DNA from: Flavobacterium sp. UBA807
GTDB lineage: Bacteria; Bacteroidota; Bacteroidia; Flavobacteriales; Flavobacteriaceae
DNA length: 17,920 nt
Direction of reading: 5' to 3'
NCBI GenBank assembly: GCA_002296885.1
Contig: DBIH01000042.1
Coordinates: 1-17,920 of the forward strand
The position numbers and the translations under genes are program-made. Below the pieces are notes generated by a model. The model did no database searches, was not told where the DNA came from, and saw only the letters and a program-made list of their open reading frames with translations. This document shows positions 1 through 7,045 of this stretch, piece after piece. Position 1 is the first letter of the stretch, and every line of letters starts with the position of its first letter.

Positions 1-570
1 AACCGTGATGTAACCGAAGAAGATGCAGAACGTTATCAGACTATTTATGCCAAAGAAGAAGGTGCGGTTGCTGCGCCAACGGCCGGTCTGCACTTCTCAA
101 AACACCTTTTAAAAAGACTGGAGATCAAAGGAATCAACTTTGCCGAAGTGACACTTCACGTTGGCTTGGGAACTTTCAATCCGGTTGAGGTCGAAGATTT
201 GTCAAAACATAAAATGGATTCCGAAGAGCTTATCATTACTCAGGAAGCCTGTGATATTGTTAATGCAGCAAAGGCTAAAAAGAACAAAATATGCTGCATC
301 GGAACAACTTCAATGCGAGCTATTGAAAGCTCAGTTTCTTCTGCAAGAACCTTAAATCCTTATGTGGGCTGGACAAACAAATTCATTTTCCCGCCTTACG
401 ATTTTAGCATTGCCGATTGTATGGTGACCAATTTCCACACACCAAAATCAACTTTACTGATGATGATTTCTGCGTTCTGTGGACACGATTTAATGAAAAA
501 GGCATACGAAGAAGCAATCAAGGAAAAATACCGTTTCTATTCTTACGGCGATGCCATGTTAATATTATAA
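1..570 (+). CDS. queA: S-adenosylmethionine:tRNA ribosyltransferase-isomerase QueA (5'-truncated by window edge)
   Basis: QueA transfers and isomerises the ribosyl part of S-adenosylmethionine onto 7-aminomethyl-7-deazaguanine in tRNA, giving epoxyqueuosine, the penultimate step of queuosine synthesis in the cytoplasm. The reading frame is open from base 1, so the N-terminal part lies outside the window; 189 residues remain of a protein usually near 350. The visible part carries the family hallmarks: an AAPTAGLHF stretch (about bases 73-99), [10 protein letters not shown] (148-177), [10 protein letters not shown], a [10 protein letters not shown] segment and the [15 protein letters not shown] motif near the end, finishing in [10 protein letters not shown] as QueA proteins typically do. 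Codon 148 is GTG (Val) inside this frame and is not a start. A strong hairpin terminator follows 3 nt after the stop, so queA is not co-transcribed with kynU. The identification is secure. Confidence 0.96.
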   Translation, partial: NRDVTEEDAERYQTIYAKEEGAVAAPTAGLHFSKHLLKRLEIKGINFAEVTLHVGLGTFNPVEVEDLSKHKMDSEELIITQEACDIVNAAKAKKNKICCIGTTSMRAIESSVSSARTLNPYVGWTNKFIFPPYDFSIADCMVTNFHTPKSTLLMMISAFCGHDLMKKAYEEAIKEKYRFYSYGDAMLIL

Positions 571-573
571 TAC

Positions 574-603
574 AAATCCCAACAGCAATGTTGGGATTTT
601 TTT
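574..603 (+). terminator. Rho-independent terminator of queA
   Basis: A perfect 10-bp stem (574-583 AAATCCCAAC with 590-599 GTTGGGATTT) closes a 6-nt loop and runs into seven T residues (597-603). It lies 3 nt after the queA stop codon and 2 nt before the composite repeat. Confidence 0.88.
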
Positions 604-604
604 A

Positions 605-694
605 TGAGCTATTTCCCGCTTTCCACTATATCTTTATACCTAACAGGTTTTAAAAACCTGTTAGGTATAAAGGATGCCGTTTCAATCGGGGCTA
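605..694. repeat. Composite intergenic hairpin repeat, copy 1 (long palindromic core)
   Basis: The outer ends are the same as in the element at 11790-11843: 19 bp at the left (GAGCTATTTCCCGCTTTCC, 606-624) and 12 bp at the right (CAATCGGGGCTA, 683-694). The ends pair with each other as AGC/GCT (607-609 with 691-693) and CCCG/CGGG (615-618 with 687-690), leaving an unpaired TATTT bulge on the left. The interior holds a 20+1+20 nt palindrome (632-672). The sequence resembles dispersed intergenic repeats I associate, from memory, with flavobacterial genomes. No ORF of its own and no target-site duplication is obvious, so mobility is inference. Confidence 0.7.
632..672. repeat. 41-nt near-perfect palindrome (CCTAACAGG...CCTGTTAGG)
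   Basis: The left arm 632-651 is the exact reverse complement of the right arm 653-672, with a single A (652) at the centre. It forms the core of composite repeat copy 1. It lacks a T-tract after the stem and follows an already complete queA terminator, so it is not simply a terminator. It could act as a REP-like element, a recombination target or a protein-binding site. Confidence 0.85.
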
Positions 695-700
695 AAACAA

Positions 701-738
701 ACTTTGTAACTCTGTCACTTTGCCACTTTGCTACTTTT
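701..738 (+). repeat. 8-bp tandem array (ACTTTGNN) in front of kynU
   Basis: Four full 8-bp units and a partial fifth: ACTTTGTA, ACTCTGTC, ACTTTGCC, ACTTTGCT, ACTTTT. The array ends 31 nt before the kynU start. Unit junctions resemble the Bacteroidota -7 element TAnnTTTG (TAACTCTG at 707-714 and TACTTTTC at 732-739 each match 7 of 8), so the array probably overlaps the kynU promoter. A homologous array with the same variant second unit stands before the gene at 4297. Confidence 0.7.
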
Positions 739-769
739 CAATACTTTTACGCTTTAAATAAACACAACA

Positions 770-2053
770 ATGGCCTTCCAAAATACCCGCAAATTTGCAC
801 AACAACTCGATGCTCAGGACGAATTAAAACACTACCGAAACGAGTTTATTTTTCCACAACACAACAACAAAAACGTAATTTACTTTACAGGAAATTCGCT
901 GGGCTTACAACCTAAACGCACAAAAAAATATGTTGATGAAGTGATGAAAGACTGGGCAGAATTGGCAGTCGAAGGTCATTTTTATGCCGACAAACCCTGG
1001 TGGGATTATCATGAGCGTTTTGCTGCTCCGCTAAGTAAACTGGTTGGCGCAAAACCTTCGGAAGTTACGGTAATGAACACACTAACAGTAAATCTGCACT
1101 TGCTGATGGTTTCGTTTTACCGCCCAACAAAAACACGTTACAAAATCATCTGCGAGGAAAAAGCCTTTCCATCCGACCAATACATGTTTCAAAGCCAGGT
1201 TAAATTCCACGGCTATAAACCCGAAGATGCCATCGTTGAAATCAAAAGAAGGAATGGCGAACACAACATCCGCTTGGAAGATATTATTGCCAAAATAAAT
1301 GAAGTCGGCGATGAACTGGCATTGGTCTTGATTGGCGGCGTAAACTATTATACCGGTCAGGTTTTCGACATGAAAATCATCACTGAAACAGGTCACAAAG
1401 TCGGGGCTAAAGTTGGTTTTGATTTGGCACATGCTGCCGGAAATATAAAACTCGAATTGCACGACTGGAATGTCGATTTTGCGGCCTGGTGCAGCTACAA
1501 ATACATGAACTCCGGACCGGGAAATGCTTCGGGTTGTTATATTCATGAAAAGCATCACACCAACAAAGACCTAAACCGTTTTGGAGGCTGGTGGGCGCAA
1601 AACAAAGAACGCCGTTTCCTGATGGAACCAACATTCGACCCAATTGCAAATGCCGATGGCTGGCAGGTAAGTAATCTGCCAATTCTATCTTTAGCGCCTT
1701 ATCTGGCATCAGTCGAGATGTTTGCCGAAGTCGGAATGGAAAAGCTAATCGCAAAAAGAAATCAGATTACAGCCTATCTGGAATTCATACTTCATGAGAT
1801 TGACAGTCAGATTGAAGGGACAGAATTCGAAATCATCACTCCATCCAATCAGGAAGAAAGAGCATGCCAGCTTTCCGTTTTCCTTCACGGACAGGGAAGA
1901 AGCCTTTTTGATTATCTGATGAAAAACGGTGTGATTACCGATTGGCGTGAACCCAATGTAATCCGATTGGCACCCGTTCCATTCTATTGTTCTTACGAAG
2001 ATATGTACGATTTTGGACAAATACTGAAACAAGGAATTTTAACATCAAAATAA
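770..2053 (+). CDS. kynU: Kynureninase
   Basis: A pyridoxal-phosphate enzyme that cleaves kynurenine or 3-hydroxykynurenine to anthranilate or 3-hydroxyanthranilate plus alanine, in cytoplasmic tryptophan catabolism and, in many bacteria, in making quinolinate for NAD. The 427-residue length fits bacterial kynureninases. Visible hallmarks are the N-terminal YFTGNSLGLQP segment, the PLP-pocket aspartate in GFDLAHAAGN (Asp218), the Schiff-base lysine in CSYKYMNSGPG (Lys244), GGWWAQNKERRF and the C-terminal TDWREPNVIRLAPVPFY motif. The ATG at 770 gives the standard N-terminus, with no Shine-Dalgarno sequence, as is usual in this phylum. It stands alone, with an 8-bp repeat array upstream and a separate promoter for the next gene downstream. 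Its pathway partner kmo is at 10445. The identification is secure. Confidence 0.97.
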   Translation: MAFQNTRKFAQQLDAQDELKHYRNEFIFPQHNNKNVIYFTGNSLGLQPKRTKKYVDEVMKDWAELAVEGHFYADKPWWDYHERFAAPLSKLVGAKPSEVTVMNTLTVNLHLLMVSFYRPTKTRYKIICEEKAFPSDQYMFQSQVKFHGYKPEDAIVEIKRRNGEHNIRLEDIIAKINEVGDELALVLIGGVNYYTGQVFDMKIITETGHKVGAKVGFDLAHAAGNIKLELHDWNVDFAAWCSYKYMNSGPGNASGCYIHEKHHTNKDLNRFGGWWAQNKERRFLMEPTFDPIANADGWQVSNLPILSLAPYLASVEMFAEVGMEKLIAKRNQITAYLEFILHEIDSQIEGTEFEIITPSNQEERACQLSVFLHGQGRSLFDYLMKNGVITDWREPNVIRLAPVPFYCSYEDMYDFGQILKQGILTSK

Positions 2054-2054
2054 T

Positions 2055-2084
2055 TTGATTTTTGAAAAACAATTCGTTGATTTG
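2055..2084 (+). promoter_or_regulatory. Candidate promoter of the metallopeptidase gene
   Basis: TTG at 2055-2057 (-33 element), a 19-bp spacer, then TTGATTTG at 2077-2084, matching 7 of 8 positions of the Bacteroidota -7 consensus TAnnTTTG. The element starts right after the kynU stop, and transcription would begin about 20-25 nt before the ATG at 2114. It is a sequence match only. Confidence 0.45.
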
Positions 2085-2113
2085 TAGCTAATTATTAACT
2101 CAATACCATTAAA

Positions 2114-4177
2114 ATGAAATTAAAACTACACTTTGTAATCTCAGCATTGATTACTTTATCATTTGCAGCAAATGCGCAAGTTTCTGATAAAGAAGGAGCT
2201 GCACGAGAATGGATAACAAGCCATGCCAAAGATTTAAAATTAAAAGCAACAGACAAATTTAAACTGTCCTTTGTTTTCAAAAGTACTGCCGGAGAAACAC
2301 TTCGTTTCCAGCAAATGTTAAATGATGTGCCTGTATATCAGTCAGAAATTGTAGTAAATTTCAATCCAAGTAACGAAATTGCATTCACAAATGACTCTCA
2401 TGATACTACTGTTGAAAATATTTCGACCACACCTGCAGTTTCTAGAGAGGCCGCTTTGAATGCGTCAAAAGACAATTTAAAATTCACCTGTGATTATACC
2501 GTTGCAGAGAATAACTTATTTGTAACAAAAATCAACGACCAGACTAAACTGGTTTACAGAGTTGTTACCAATCCTTCTTCAGGTTCAGGAAGCTGGGAAG
2601 TAATGGTTGATGCACAGTCTGGAGCAGTTTTAAGCACAAAAGATGTTGCTTTATACGAACACAAAAAAGACCATGCATTCAACTTAAGAAAAACAAATCC
2701 TCCGGTTTCAGCTATGGCTCCTACATCTTTTGTACCGGGAACAGCGATGGTATTTATAACAGATCCATTGTCTAAGACAAGATCGGTTTATGGTGCTACA
2801 GGATATACAGATAATAACGATGCCGATAGTGCACAATTGACCGCTGCAAGAACTGCAGTAAATTTACCTGAAATCGATTTGACATCTGGAGTTTATAAAT
2901 TAAAAAGCTCTTATGTAGAAATTACCGATTTCGAATCACCAACAACAGGTTTGTTCACTCAGGCAACAAGTGCCTTTAACTTTACAAGAGCTAACAACGC
3001 TTTTGAAGCAACTAACGTATTCTATCATTTAGATTTCAGTTTAAGATACATCAATGAAACCCTTGGAATTACATGTAGACCAGCTCTTAACGGAGGAGTT
3101 CTTAGATTTGACCCATCCGGATTAAGCGGAGCGGATAACTCACATTACCTGCCTTCTACCGATCAGATTTCTTTTGGTGAAGGATGTGTTGATGATGCAG
3201 AGGATTGCGATGTTATCTGGCATGAATTCGGTCATGGTATCCACGACTGGTTGACTAACGGAAGTGCTGCAAGCCAAATAGGTGAAGGAAATGGAGATTA
3301 TTGGGCTGTATCTTACAGCAGAAGCTTCACCGACCAATGGACTCCTGCAGATGACCAATACCAATGGGTATTCAGCTGGGATGGTCACAATACTTGCTGG
3401 GACGGTAGAAGAGTAGATACTTCTAAAATCTATCCAACAGACCTTGATGGTGAAGTTCATGACGATGGTGAAATTTGGGTGGCTGCCTTAATGCAGATTT
3501 GGGATGTAATCGGAAGAAACAAAATGGACAGAGCATTTTTAAATGGTATAGCATTAACTACTTCTTCAAATAACCAACAAACCTGTGCAAGAGCTGTAAG
3601 ACAGGCTGCTATTAACTTAAATTATCCATGCGCTGACATTCAGGTATTCACACAAAAATTCACAGACAGAGGGTATGTTATGCCAGCTTTGACATTGACT
3701 ATGGCTGCTATCGCAAACCAAACCGTTACTGCTGATGCGTCTAATACGTATACATTACCAAGTTATGCAACTTTGGCTAATCCAATAACCGATAATTGTG
3801 ATGCTGCTTTAACTCAGGCTCCTGTTGTTGGTACTGTTTTAGCTCCTGGAACATATACAATTACAATGACTGCAACAAGTGGTGCGTCAACTGTAACAAG
3901 AAATTTCACACTTACGGTATTGCCTTTCCTTGGTGTTACCGAGTCAGTGAAAAATCACTTTGTATTATATCCAAACCCTGCTGCTAATGTGTTAAATGTT
4001 AAAGGTGAATTCGACAGCAATGAAAGCGTAACAATCTCTAATATGTTAGGTCAGACAGTTTTAAGACATGCAGTAGGTAGCAACGAGGAAAGTATCAACA
4101 TCTCTTCTCTAAGTAAAGGTGTTTACAACGTATACTTCAACAATGCTAAAGTGACTTATAAATTCATAAAAGAATAA
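2114..4177 (+). CDS. Secreted fungalysin/thermolysin-like zinc metallopeptidase with T9SS sorting domain
   Basis: A 687-residue exported peptidase. An N-terminal signal peptide ends near ANA|QVS (about residue 21). A prodomain of FTP/PepSY type follows (about 25-170; e.g. RFQQMLNDVPVYQSEIVV), which in this class inhibits and chaperones the zymogen. The catalytic region has the zinc motif HEFGH (His370, Glu371, His374), a likely third ligand Glu391 in GEGNGDYWA, and a candidate transition-state His449 in EVHDDGEIW, an arrangement resembling peptidase family M36. Residues about 525-605 form a beta-rich HYR-like module (TADASNTYTLPSYA ... GTYTITMTAT). The last ~70 residues (FVLYPNPA ... GVYNVYFNN) are a type A T9SS C-terminal domain, so the protein should be carried across the outer membrane and released or anchored there. 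It is monocistronic, between its own promoter and terminator. The M36-versus-M4 assignment is inferred from motifs. Confidence 0.9.
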   Translation: MKLKLHFVISALITLSFAANAQVSDKEGAAREWITSHAKDLKLKATDKFKLSFVFKSTAGETLRFQQMLNDVPVYQSEIVVNFNPSNEIAFTNDSHDTTVENISTTPAVSREAALNASKDNLKFTCDYTVAENNLFVTKINDQTKLVYRVVTNPSSGSGSWEVMVDAQSGAVLSTKDVALYEHKKDHAFNLRKTNPPVSAMAPTSFVPGTAMVFITDPLSKTRSVYGATGYTDNNDADSAQLTAARTAVNLPEIDLTSGVYKLKSSYVEITDFESPTTGLFTQATSAFNFTRANNAFEATNVFYHLDFSLRYINETLGITCRPALNGGVLRFDPSGLSGADNSHYLPSTDQISFGEGCVDDAEDCDVIWHEFGHGIHDWLTNGSAASQIGEGNGDYWAVSYSRSFTDQWTPADDQYQWVFSWDGHNTCWDGRRVDTSKIYPTDLDGEVHDDGEIWVAALMQIWDVIGRNKMDRAFLNGIALTTSSNNQQTCARAVRQAAINLNYPCADIQVFTQKFTDRGYVMPALTLTMAAIANQTVTADASNTYTLPSYATLANPITDNCDAALTQAPVVGTVLAPGTYTITMTATSGASTVTRNFTLTVLPFLGVTESVKNHFVLYPNPAANVLNVKGEFDSNESVTISNMLGQTVLRHAVGSNEESINISSLSKGVYNVYFNNAKVTYKFIKE

Positions 4178-4201
4178 TATTTGCAAAAGATAAATTCAAG
4201 G

Positions 4202-4236
4202 AAGCCATCTCTTTTTAGGGATGGCTTTATTTTTTA
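4202..4236 (+). terminator. Rho-independent terminator of the metallopeptidase gene
   Basis: A 10-bp stem with one G-T wobble (4202-4211 AAGCCATCTC with 4218-4227 GGGATGGCTT), a 6-nt loop and a downstream T-rich run (4226-4235, interrupted by one A). It lies 24 nt after the stop codon. Confidence 0.85.
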
Positions 4237-4253
4237 TAAATGTTTTTCAAATG

Positions 4254-4291
4254 ACTTTGCAACTCTGTAACTTTGCGACTTTGAAACTTTA
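4254..4291 (+). repeat. 8-bp tandem array (ACTTTGNN) with embedded promoter-like motif
   Basis: Units ACTTTGCA, ACTCTGTA, ACTTTGCG, ACTTTGAA and a partial ACTTTA, ending 5 nt before the start codon at 4297. Positions 4268-4275 read TAACTTTG, an exact match to TAnnTTTG; 19 bp upstream is TTC (4246-4248), one base off the TTG -33 element. The array is collinear with the one at 701-738, including the ACTCTG variant as second unit. It is therefore both a repeat and the probable promoter and leader of the arginase-family gene. Confidence 0.7.
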
Positions 4292-4296
4292 AAATA

Positions 4297-5388
4297 ATGA
4301 CGAAACAACAAATCATCGATACGTTTGACCCAAGCCAACCGGGCTTAGCCGACGCAACCGTTTTTGGATTACCCTTCTCTTCAGAACAATCAGAAATCAT
4401 AGTTATCCCCGTGCCATGGGAAGTAACCGTAAGCTACGGAGCCGGTGCTTCTGAAGGACCAGAAGCTGTGCTTGATGCTTCTTTCCAGGTTGATTTATGT
4501 CATCAGGACTTCCCTGAGTTATGGAAACTCGGCATTTTTATGGACGAAGCACCAGAGCATTGGAAAATTAATTCAAATGCCTACAAAGCAATGGCACAGC
4601 CCATTATTCAGGCATTAGAAGCTGGAGAAGATTTGAACAATCATCCTGCTTTATTGGCTGATTTGGCAGCTATCAACAAAGTATGCCGCGACCTCCACAC
4701 AGAAGTAAAGGAAAAAGCATTGTATTGGATGAAGCAGGGCAAAAAAGTAGCACTGCTTGGTGGCGATCATTCTACGCCCTTAGGTTATTATGAAGCTCTG
4801 GCAACACAATATGATAATTTCGGAATTCTACACCTCGATGCACACATGGATTTGCGAATTGCCTACGAAGGCTTTACGTATTCGCATGCGTCAATTATGT
4901 ATAATGCGCTACAAATTCCCCAGATTTCAAAGATAGTCCAGATTGGTATCCGCGATTTCTGCGAACAGGAAGTCGAAGTAACCAATCAACAAAAAGGGAG
5001 GGTTGTCGTTCATACGGATGCTGATTTAAAAGCTGAAACTTTCGATGGCAGAACCTGGGCACAGCAATGTGATGCCATCATTGCGGCTTTACCTCAAAAA
5101 GTCTGCATCTCTTTTGATATCGACGGAATGTACCCATGGTATTGTCCAAATACAGGAACGCCAGTCCCAGGTGGATTTTCATTCGAACAGGCAACCTACC
5201 TGTTCAACAAGTTAGCTGCAAGCGAAAAGGACATTATCGGTTTCGACTTAGTAGAGGTGGCTCCCGGAGAAAATGACGACTGGGACGGAAATGTTGGAGC
5301 CCGAATGCTGTTTCACATGTGTGGTGTTTTGGCAAAGAATAACGGACTGAATGTTGGAAAGAAGATAAATTTCCAAACTAAACAATAA
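4297..5388 (+). CDS. Arginase/agmatinase-family (ureohydrolase) protein
   Basis: A member of the binuclear-manganese ureohydrolase family, whose enzymes hydrolyse guanidino-type C-N bonds (arginine, agmatine, formiminoglutamate, guanidine). Metal ligands are in place: His158 in LGGDHS, Asp181, His183 and Asp185 in LDAHMD, Asp274 and Asp276 in SFDIDG, followed by the TGTPVPGG segment and a C-terminal GFDLVEVAP. At 363 residues it is longer than most arginases (about 300), with extra helical sequence at roughly 95-145. The usual Asp before Pro in the third motif (DIDGxDP) is Tyr279 here (DGMYP); that residue is not a standard metal ligand, so activity is probably kept but specificity may differ. 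No clear partner gene is adjacent, so the substrate is open; agmatinase is the common database label. Its leader is the 8-bp repeat array. Confidence 0.88.
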   Translation: MTKQQIIDTFDPSQPGLADATVFGLPFSSEQSEIIVIPVPWEVTVSYGAGASEGPEAVLDASFQVDLCHQDFPELWKLGIFMDEAPEHWKINSNAYKAMAQPIIQALEAGEDLNNHPALLADLAAINKVCRDLHTEVKEKALYWMKQGKKVALLGGDHSTPLGYYEALATQYDNFGILHLDAHMDLRIAYEGFTYSHASIMYNALQIPQISKIVQIGIRDFCEQEVEVTNQQKGRVVVHTDADLKAETFDGRTWAQQCDAIIAALPQKVCISFDIDGMYPWYCPNTGTPVPGGFSFEQATYLFNKLAASEKDIIGFDLVEVAPGENDDWDGNVGARMLFHMCGVLAKNNGLNVGKKINFQTKQ

Positions 5389-5481
5389 CTGAATATTCTA
5401 TAAATTTCCGCTTAAATCTTGTAAAAAGCATAAAAGAATTGTGGTGTTACTTTGTACAATAACCTTTAAAACTTTTATGTC

Positions 5482-5880
5482 ATGAAAAATGTACTAATGA
5501 TTTTAACAGCGGTAATGATACTTACTTCTTGTAAAAATACGGATAAGCAAGGGGCAATAACAGAAGCAGATGCTCATCAGGCTACAATTGATTCAATGAA
5601 AGCAGTTGCCGAAAAACAACGTATCATCGACTCAATGAAATTGGAAAATGAAAAAGCAAAACCGGTTGTTGTTCAACAAACCACTACAACGCAAACTACC
5701 ACTAGAAAAAAATGGAGTGGTGCTGCTAAAGGTGCTGTAATCGGTGCAGGAGTGGGGGCAGTAACTGGGGCAATTGTCGATAAAAAACATCCGGGTCAGG
5801 GTGCAGTTATCGGAGGCTTGGCTGGTGCAGGTGTAGGTGCCGGTACAGGAGCCATCCTCGACGATAAGAAGAAAAAGTAA
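5482..5880 (+). CDS. Glycine-zipper lipoprotein
   Basis: A 132-residue envelope protein. Residues 1-17 are a lipoprotein signal peptide with lipobox LTSC; Cys17 would be acylated. A charged, coiled-coil-prone stretch follows (about 25-60, with two related DSMK segments), then a Thr/Gln-rich linker and, at about 80-127, two tandem glycine-zipper halves (GAVIGAGVGAVTGAIVDKK and GAVIGGLAGAGVGAGTGAIL) ending in DDKKKK. Glycine-zipper modules pack small-residue helices in or against membranes, as in OmpA-like and YMGG-type proteins, but no specific role can be read here. TTACTTTG at 5447-5454 is a possible weak -7 element. The gene is monocistronic and shares a bidirectional terminator with the converging minus-strand gene. 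Confidence 0.85.
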   Translation: MKNVLMILTAVMILTSCKNTDKQGAITEADAHQATIDSMKAVAEKQRIIDSMKLENEKAKPVVVQQTTTTQTTTRKKWSGAAKGAVIGAGVGAVTGAIVDKKHPGQGAVIGGLAGAGVGAGTGAILDDKKKK

Positions 5881-5901
5881 ATGCCATATATTACTTATTT
5901 T

Positions 5902-5935
5902 AAAACTCTTTTAGTTAATTCTAAAAGAGTTTTTT
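5902..5935. terminator. Bidirectional terminator between convergent genes
   Basis: A 13-bp perfect stem (5902-5914 AAAACTCTTTTAG with 5921-5933), a 6-nt loop TTAATT and a T-run at 5930-5935. The A-rich left side gives a T-run on the minus strand as well. It lies between the lipoprotein stop (5880) and the minus-strand stop at 5937, so it can serve both genes. Confidence 0.85.
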
Positions 5936-5936
5936 A

Positions 5937-6911
5937 TTAGTGCTTCAACGCTCTCTTCTTAATCATACCGCCTTTAGTATCTTTCACACTATTCATTACG
6001 ACAAAGGCATCGGGCTCAATTTTTTGTATTTCGGTGTTGAGCTTATTCAATTCTAATCGGGTAATTACAGTATAAATAATATCAACTTCCTTGGTCTCAC
6101 CACGTTTGCCATAACCGCGTTTACCGCTATAAACCGTAACCCCACGCCCCATCGTGTTAATAATCATCTGTCGCATTTCCTCACTCCGCATCGAAACTAT
6201 CGTTACACCGATATATTCATCAATACCTTCTACAATAAAGTCCAATGTTTTCGATGCCGATAAATAAGTAATCATCGAATATAATGCAATTTCAATGCTT
6301 AGAAAATATGCCGCAGCCGAAAAGATCAGCACATTAATCAGTATGATGATATCCCCGATGGTCGTACCCAGCTTCCTGCTCAGATAAATAGCTAAGACCT
6401 CGGTGCCGTCAATCACAGCTCCGCCACGAACCGATAATCCAATGCCTGCACCAAGAAAAAAACCGCCAAACACTGCAACTAATAGATTATCGGTTGTCAC
6501 ATCAGGGAAATGTACTGTAGCCAGACAAAGAGAGAGCCCGGCAATGGCAAGAGCTGTTTTAATGGCAAACACTTTTCCCATTACTTTATATCCCAAAAGA
6601 ATGAATGGGATGTTAATCCCGATGATCAGTAAATACAATGGTATTTTTGTAACTGCAGAAATCAGTAAAGAAATACCGGTTGCTCCACCATCAATAAAAT
6701 GATTGGTAAGCAGGAAACCTTTAAACCCAAATGAAGCCGAAAAAATACCGACAGTAATCAGGATGAAATCTTTGATATGGCGTCGGGCCAAAATCAAAAA
6801 CTCCCGATACCCTTTCGCCAAAACATAATCAGAAACAGGTTTGGCATCAGATTCTTTATCGGTTTGCTTTAGCGTCGTTCGGATAATTATTTTCTTCCAA
6901 ATCGAATTCAT
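5937..6911 (-). CDS. YitT-like DUF2179 family membrane protein
   Basis: A 324-residue integral membrane protein with about five or six hydrophobic helices in the first 220 residues (for example FILITVGIFSASFGFKGFLL), the family signature GGATGISLLIS and the GGAVIDGTEVLAIYLSRK segment. A soluble C-terminal DUF2179 domain (about residues 225-305) contains GRGVTVYSGKRGYGKRG and VVMNSVKDTKGGMIKK. The YitT/DUF2179 family is widespread in bacteria; its function is not established and transport has been suggested. I place the start at the ATG at 6911; an in-frame TTG at 6947 would add 12 residues but overlaps the promoter-like sequence. It is a single gene, convergent with the lipoprotein and divergent from the DUF2975 unit. 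Confidence 0.9.
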   Translation of the reverse strand: MNSIWKKIIIRTTLKQTDKESDAKPVSDYVLAKGYREFLILARRHIKDFILITVGIFSASFGFKGFLLTNHFIDGGATGISLLISAVTKIPLYLLIIGINIPFILLGYKVMGKVFAIKTALAIAGLSLCLATVHFPDVTTDNLLVAVFGGFFLGAGIGLSVRGGAVIDGTEVLAIYLSRKLGTTIGDIIILINVLIFSAAAYFLSIEIALYSMITYLSASKTLDFIVEGIDEYIGVTIVSMRSEEMRQMIINTMGRGVTVYSGKRGYGKRGETKEVDIIYTVITRLELNKLNTEIQKIEPDAFVVMNSVKDTKGGMIKKRALKH

Positions 6912-6934
6912 ACGGATTATTGCTTGGTGTTCCG

Positions 6935-6964
6935 TAAATATAGCCAAAAGATTCTTTTAACTAA
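6935..6964 (-). promoter_or_regulatory. Weak candidate promoter of the YitT-like gene
   Basis: On the minus strand TTA (6964-6962), a 19-bp spacer and TATATTTA (6942-6935), each one base from the TTG/TAnnTTTG consensus. Transcription would start near 6929, about 18 nt before the ATG at 6911, which fits the chosen start. Confidence 0.35.
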
Positions 6965-7012
6965 AAACACTATCAAAAAAACAAAACACAAAGCCTGAAT
7001 TTATTGATGTTT

Positions 7013-7028
7013 TTAAAATATATTTTAA
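7013..7028. promoter_or_regulatory. 16-bp perfect palindrome upstream of the DUF2975-XRE promoter
   Basis: TTAAAATATATTTTAA is its own reverse complement. Its centre is 41 bp, about four helical turns, upstream of the centre of a second palindrome (7055-7068) in the promoter spacer. It is a possible operator site, but in DNA this AT-rich a chance palindrome is not unlikely. Confidence 0.35.
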
Positions 7029-7045
7029 TTTTTAATAAAAAATTA

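Noticed and set aside
632..672. The 41-nt palindrome as a transcription terminator
   Set aside because: It has no T-tract after the stem and queA already has a complete terminator at 574-603.
605..738. CRISPR-like interpretation of the repeats before kynU
   Set aside because: The units are 8 bp without spacers and the palindrome occurs once; no cas genes are present.
604..915. Open frame of 103 codons across the queA-kynU gap
   Set aside because: It runs through the repeat and array and into kynU in another frame, and its translation resembles no protein family.
1082..1558. 158-codon frame on the minus strand inside kynU
   Set aside because: It is a shadow of a securely identified gene, with no promoter and no recognisable domain.
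3140..3460. 106-codon minus-strand frame inside the metallopeptidase gene
   Set aside because: It covers the catalytic region of the real gene in antisense and has no protein-like features of its own.
6912..6947. TTG start at 6947 for the YitT-like protein
   Set aside because: The codon is TTG, adds 12 residues without family character and overlaps the promoter-like element at 6935-6942; the ATG at 6911 is preferred.
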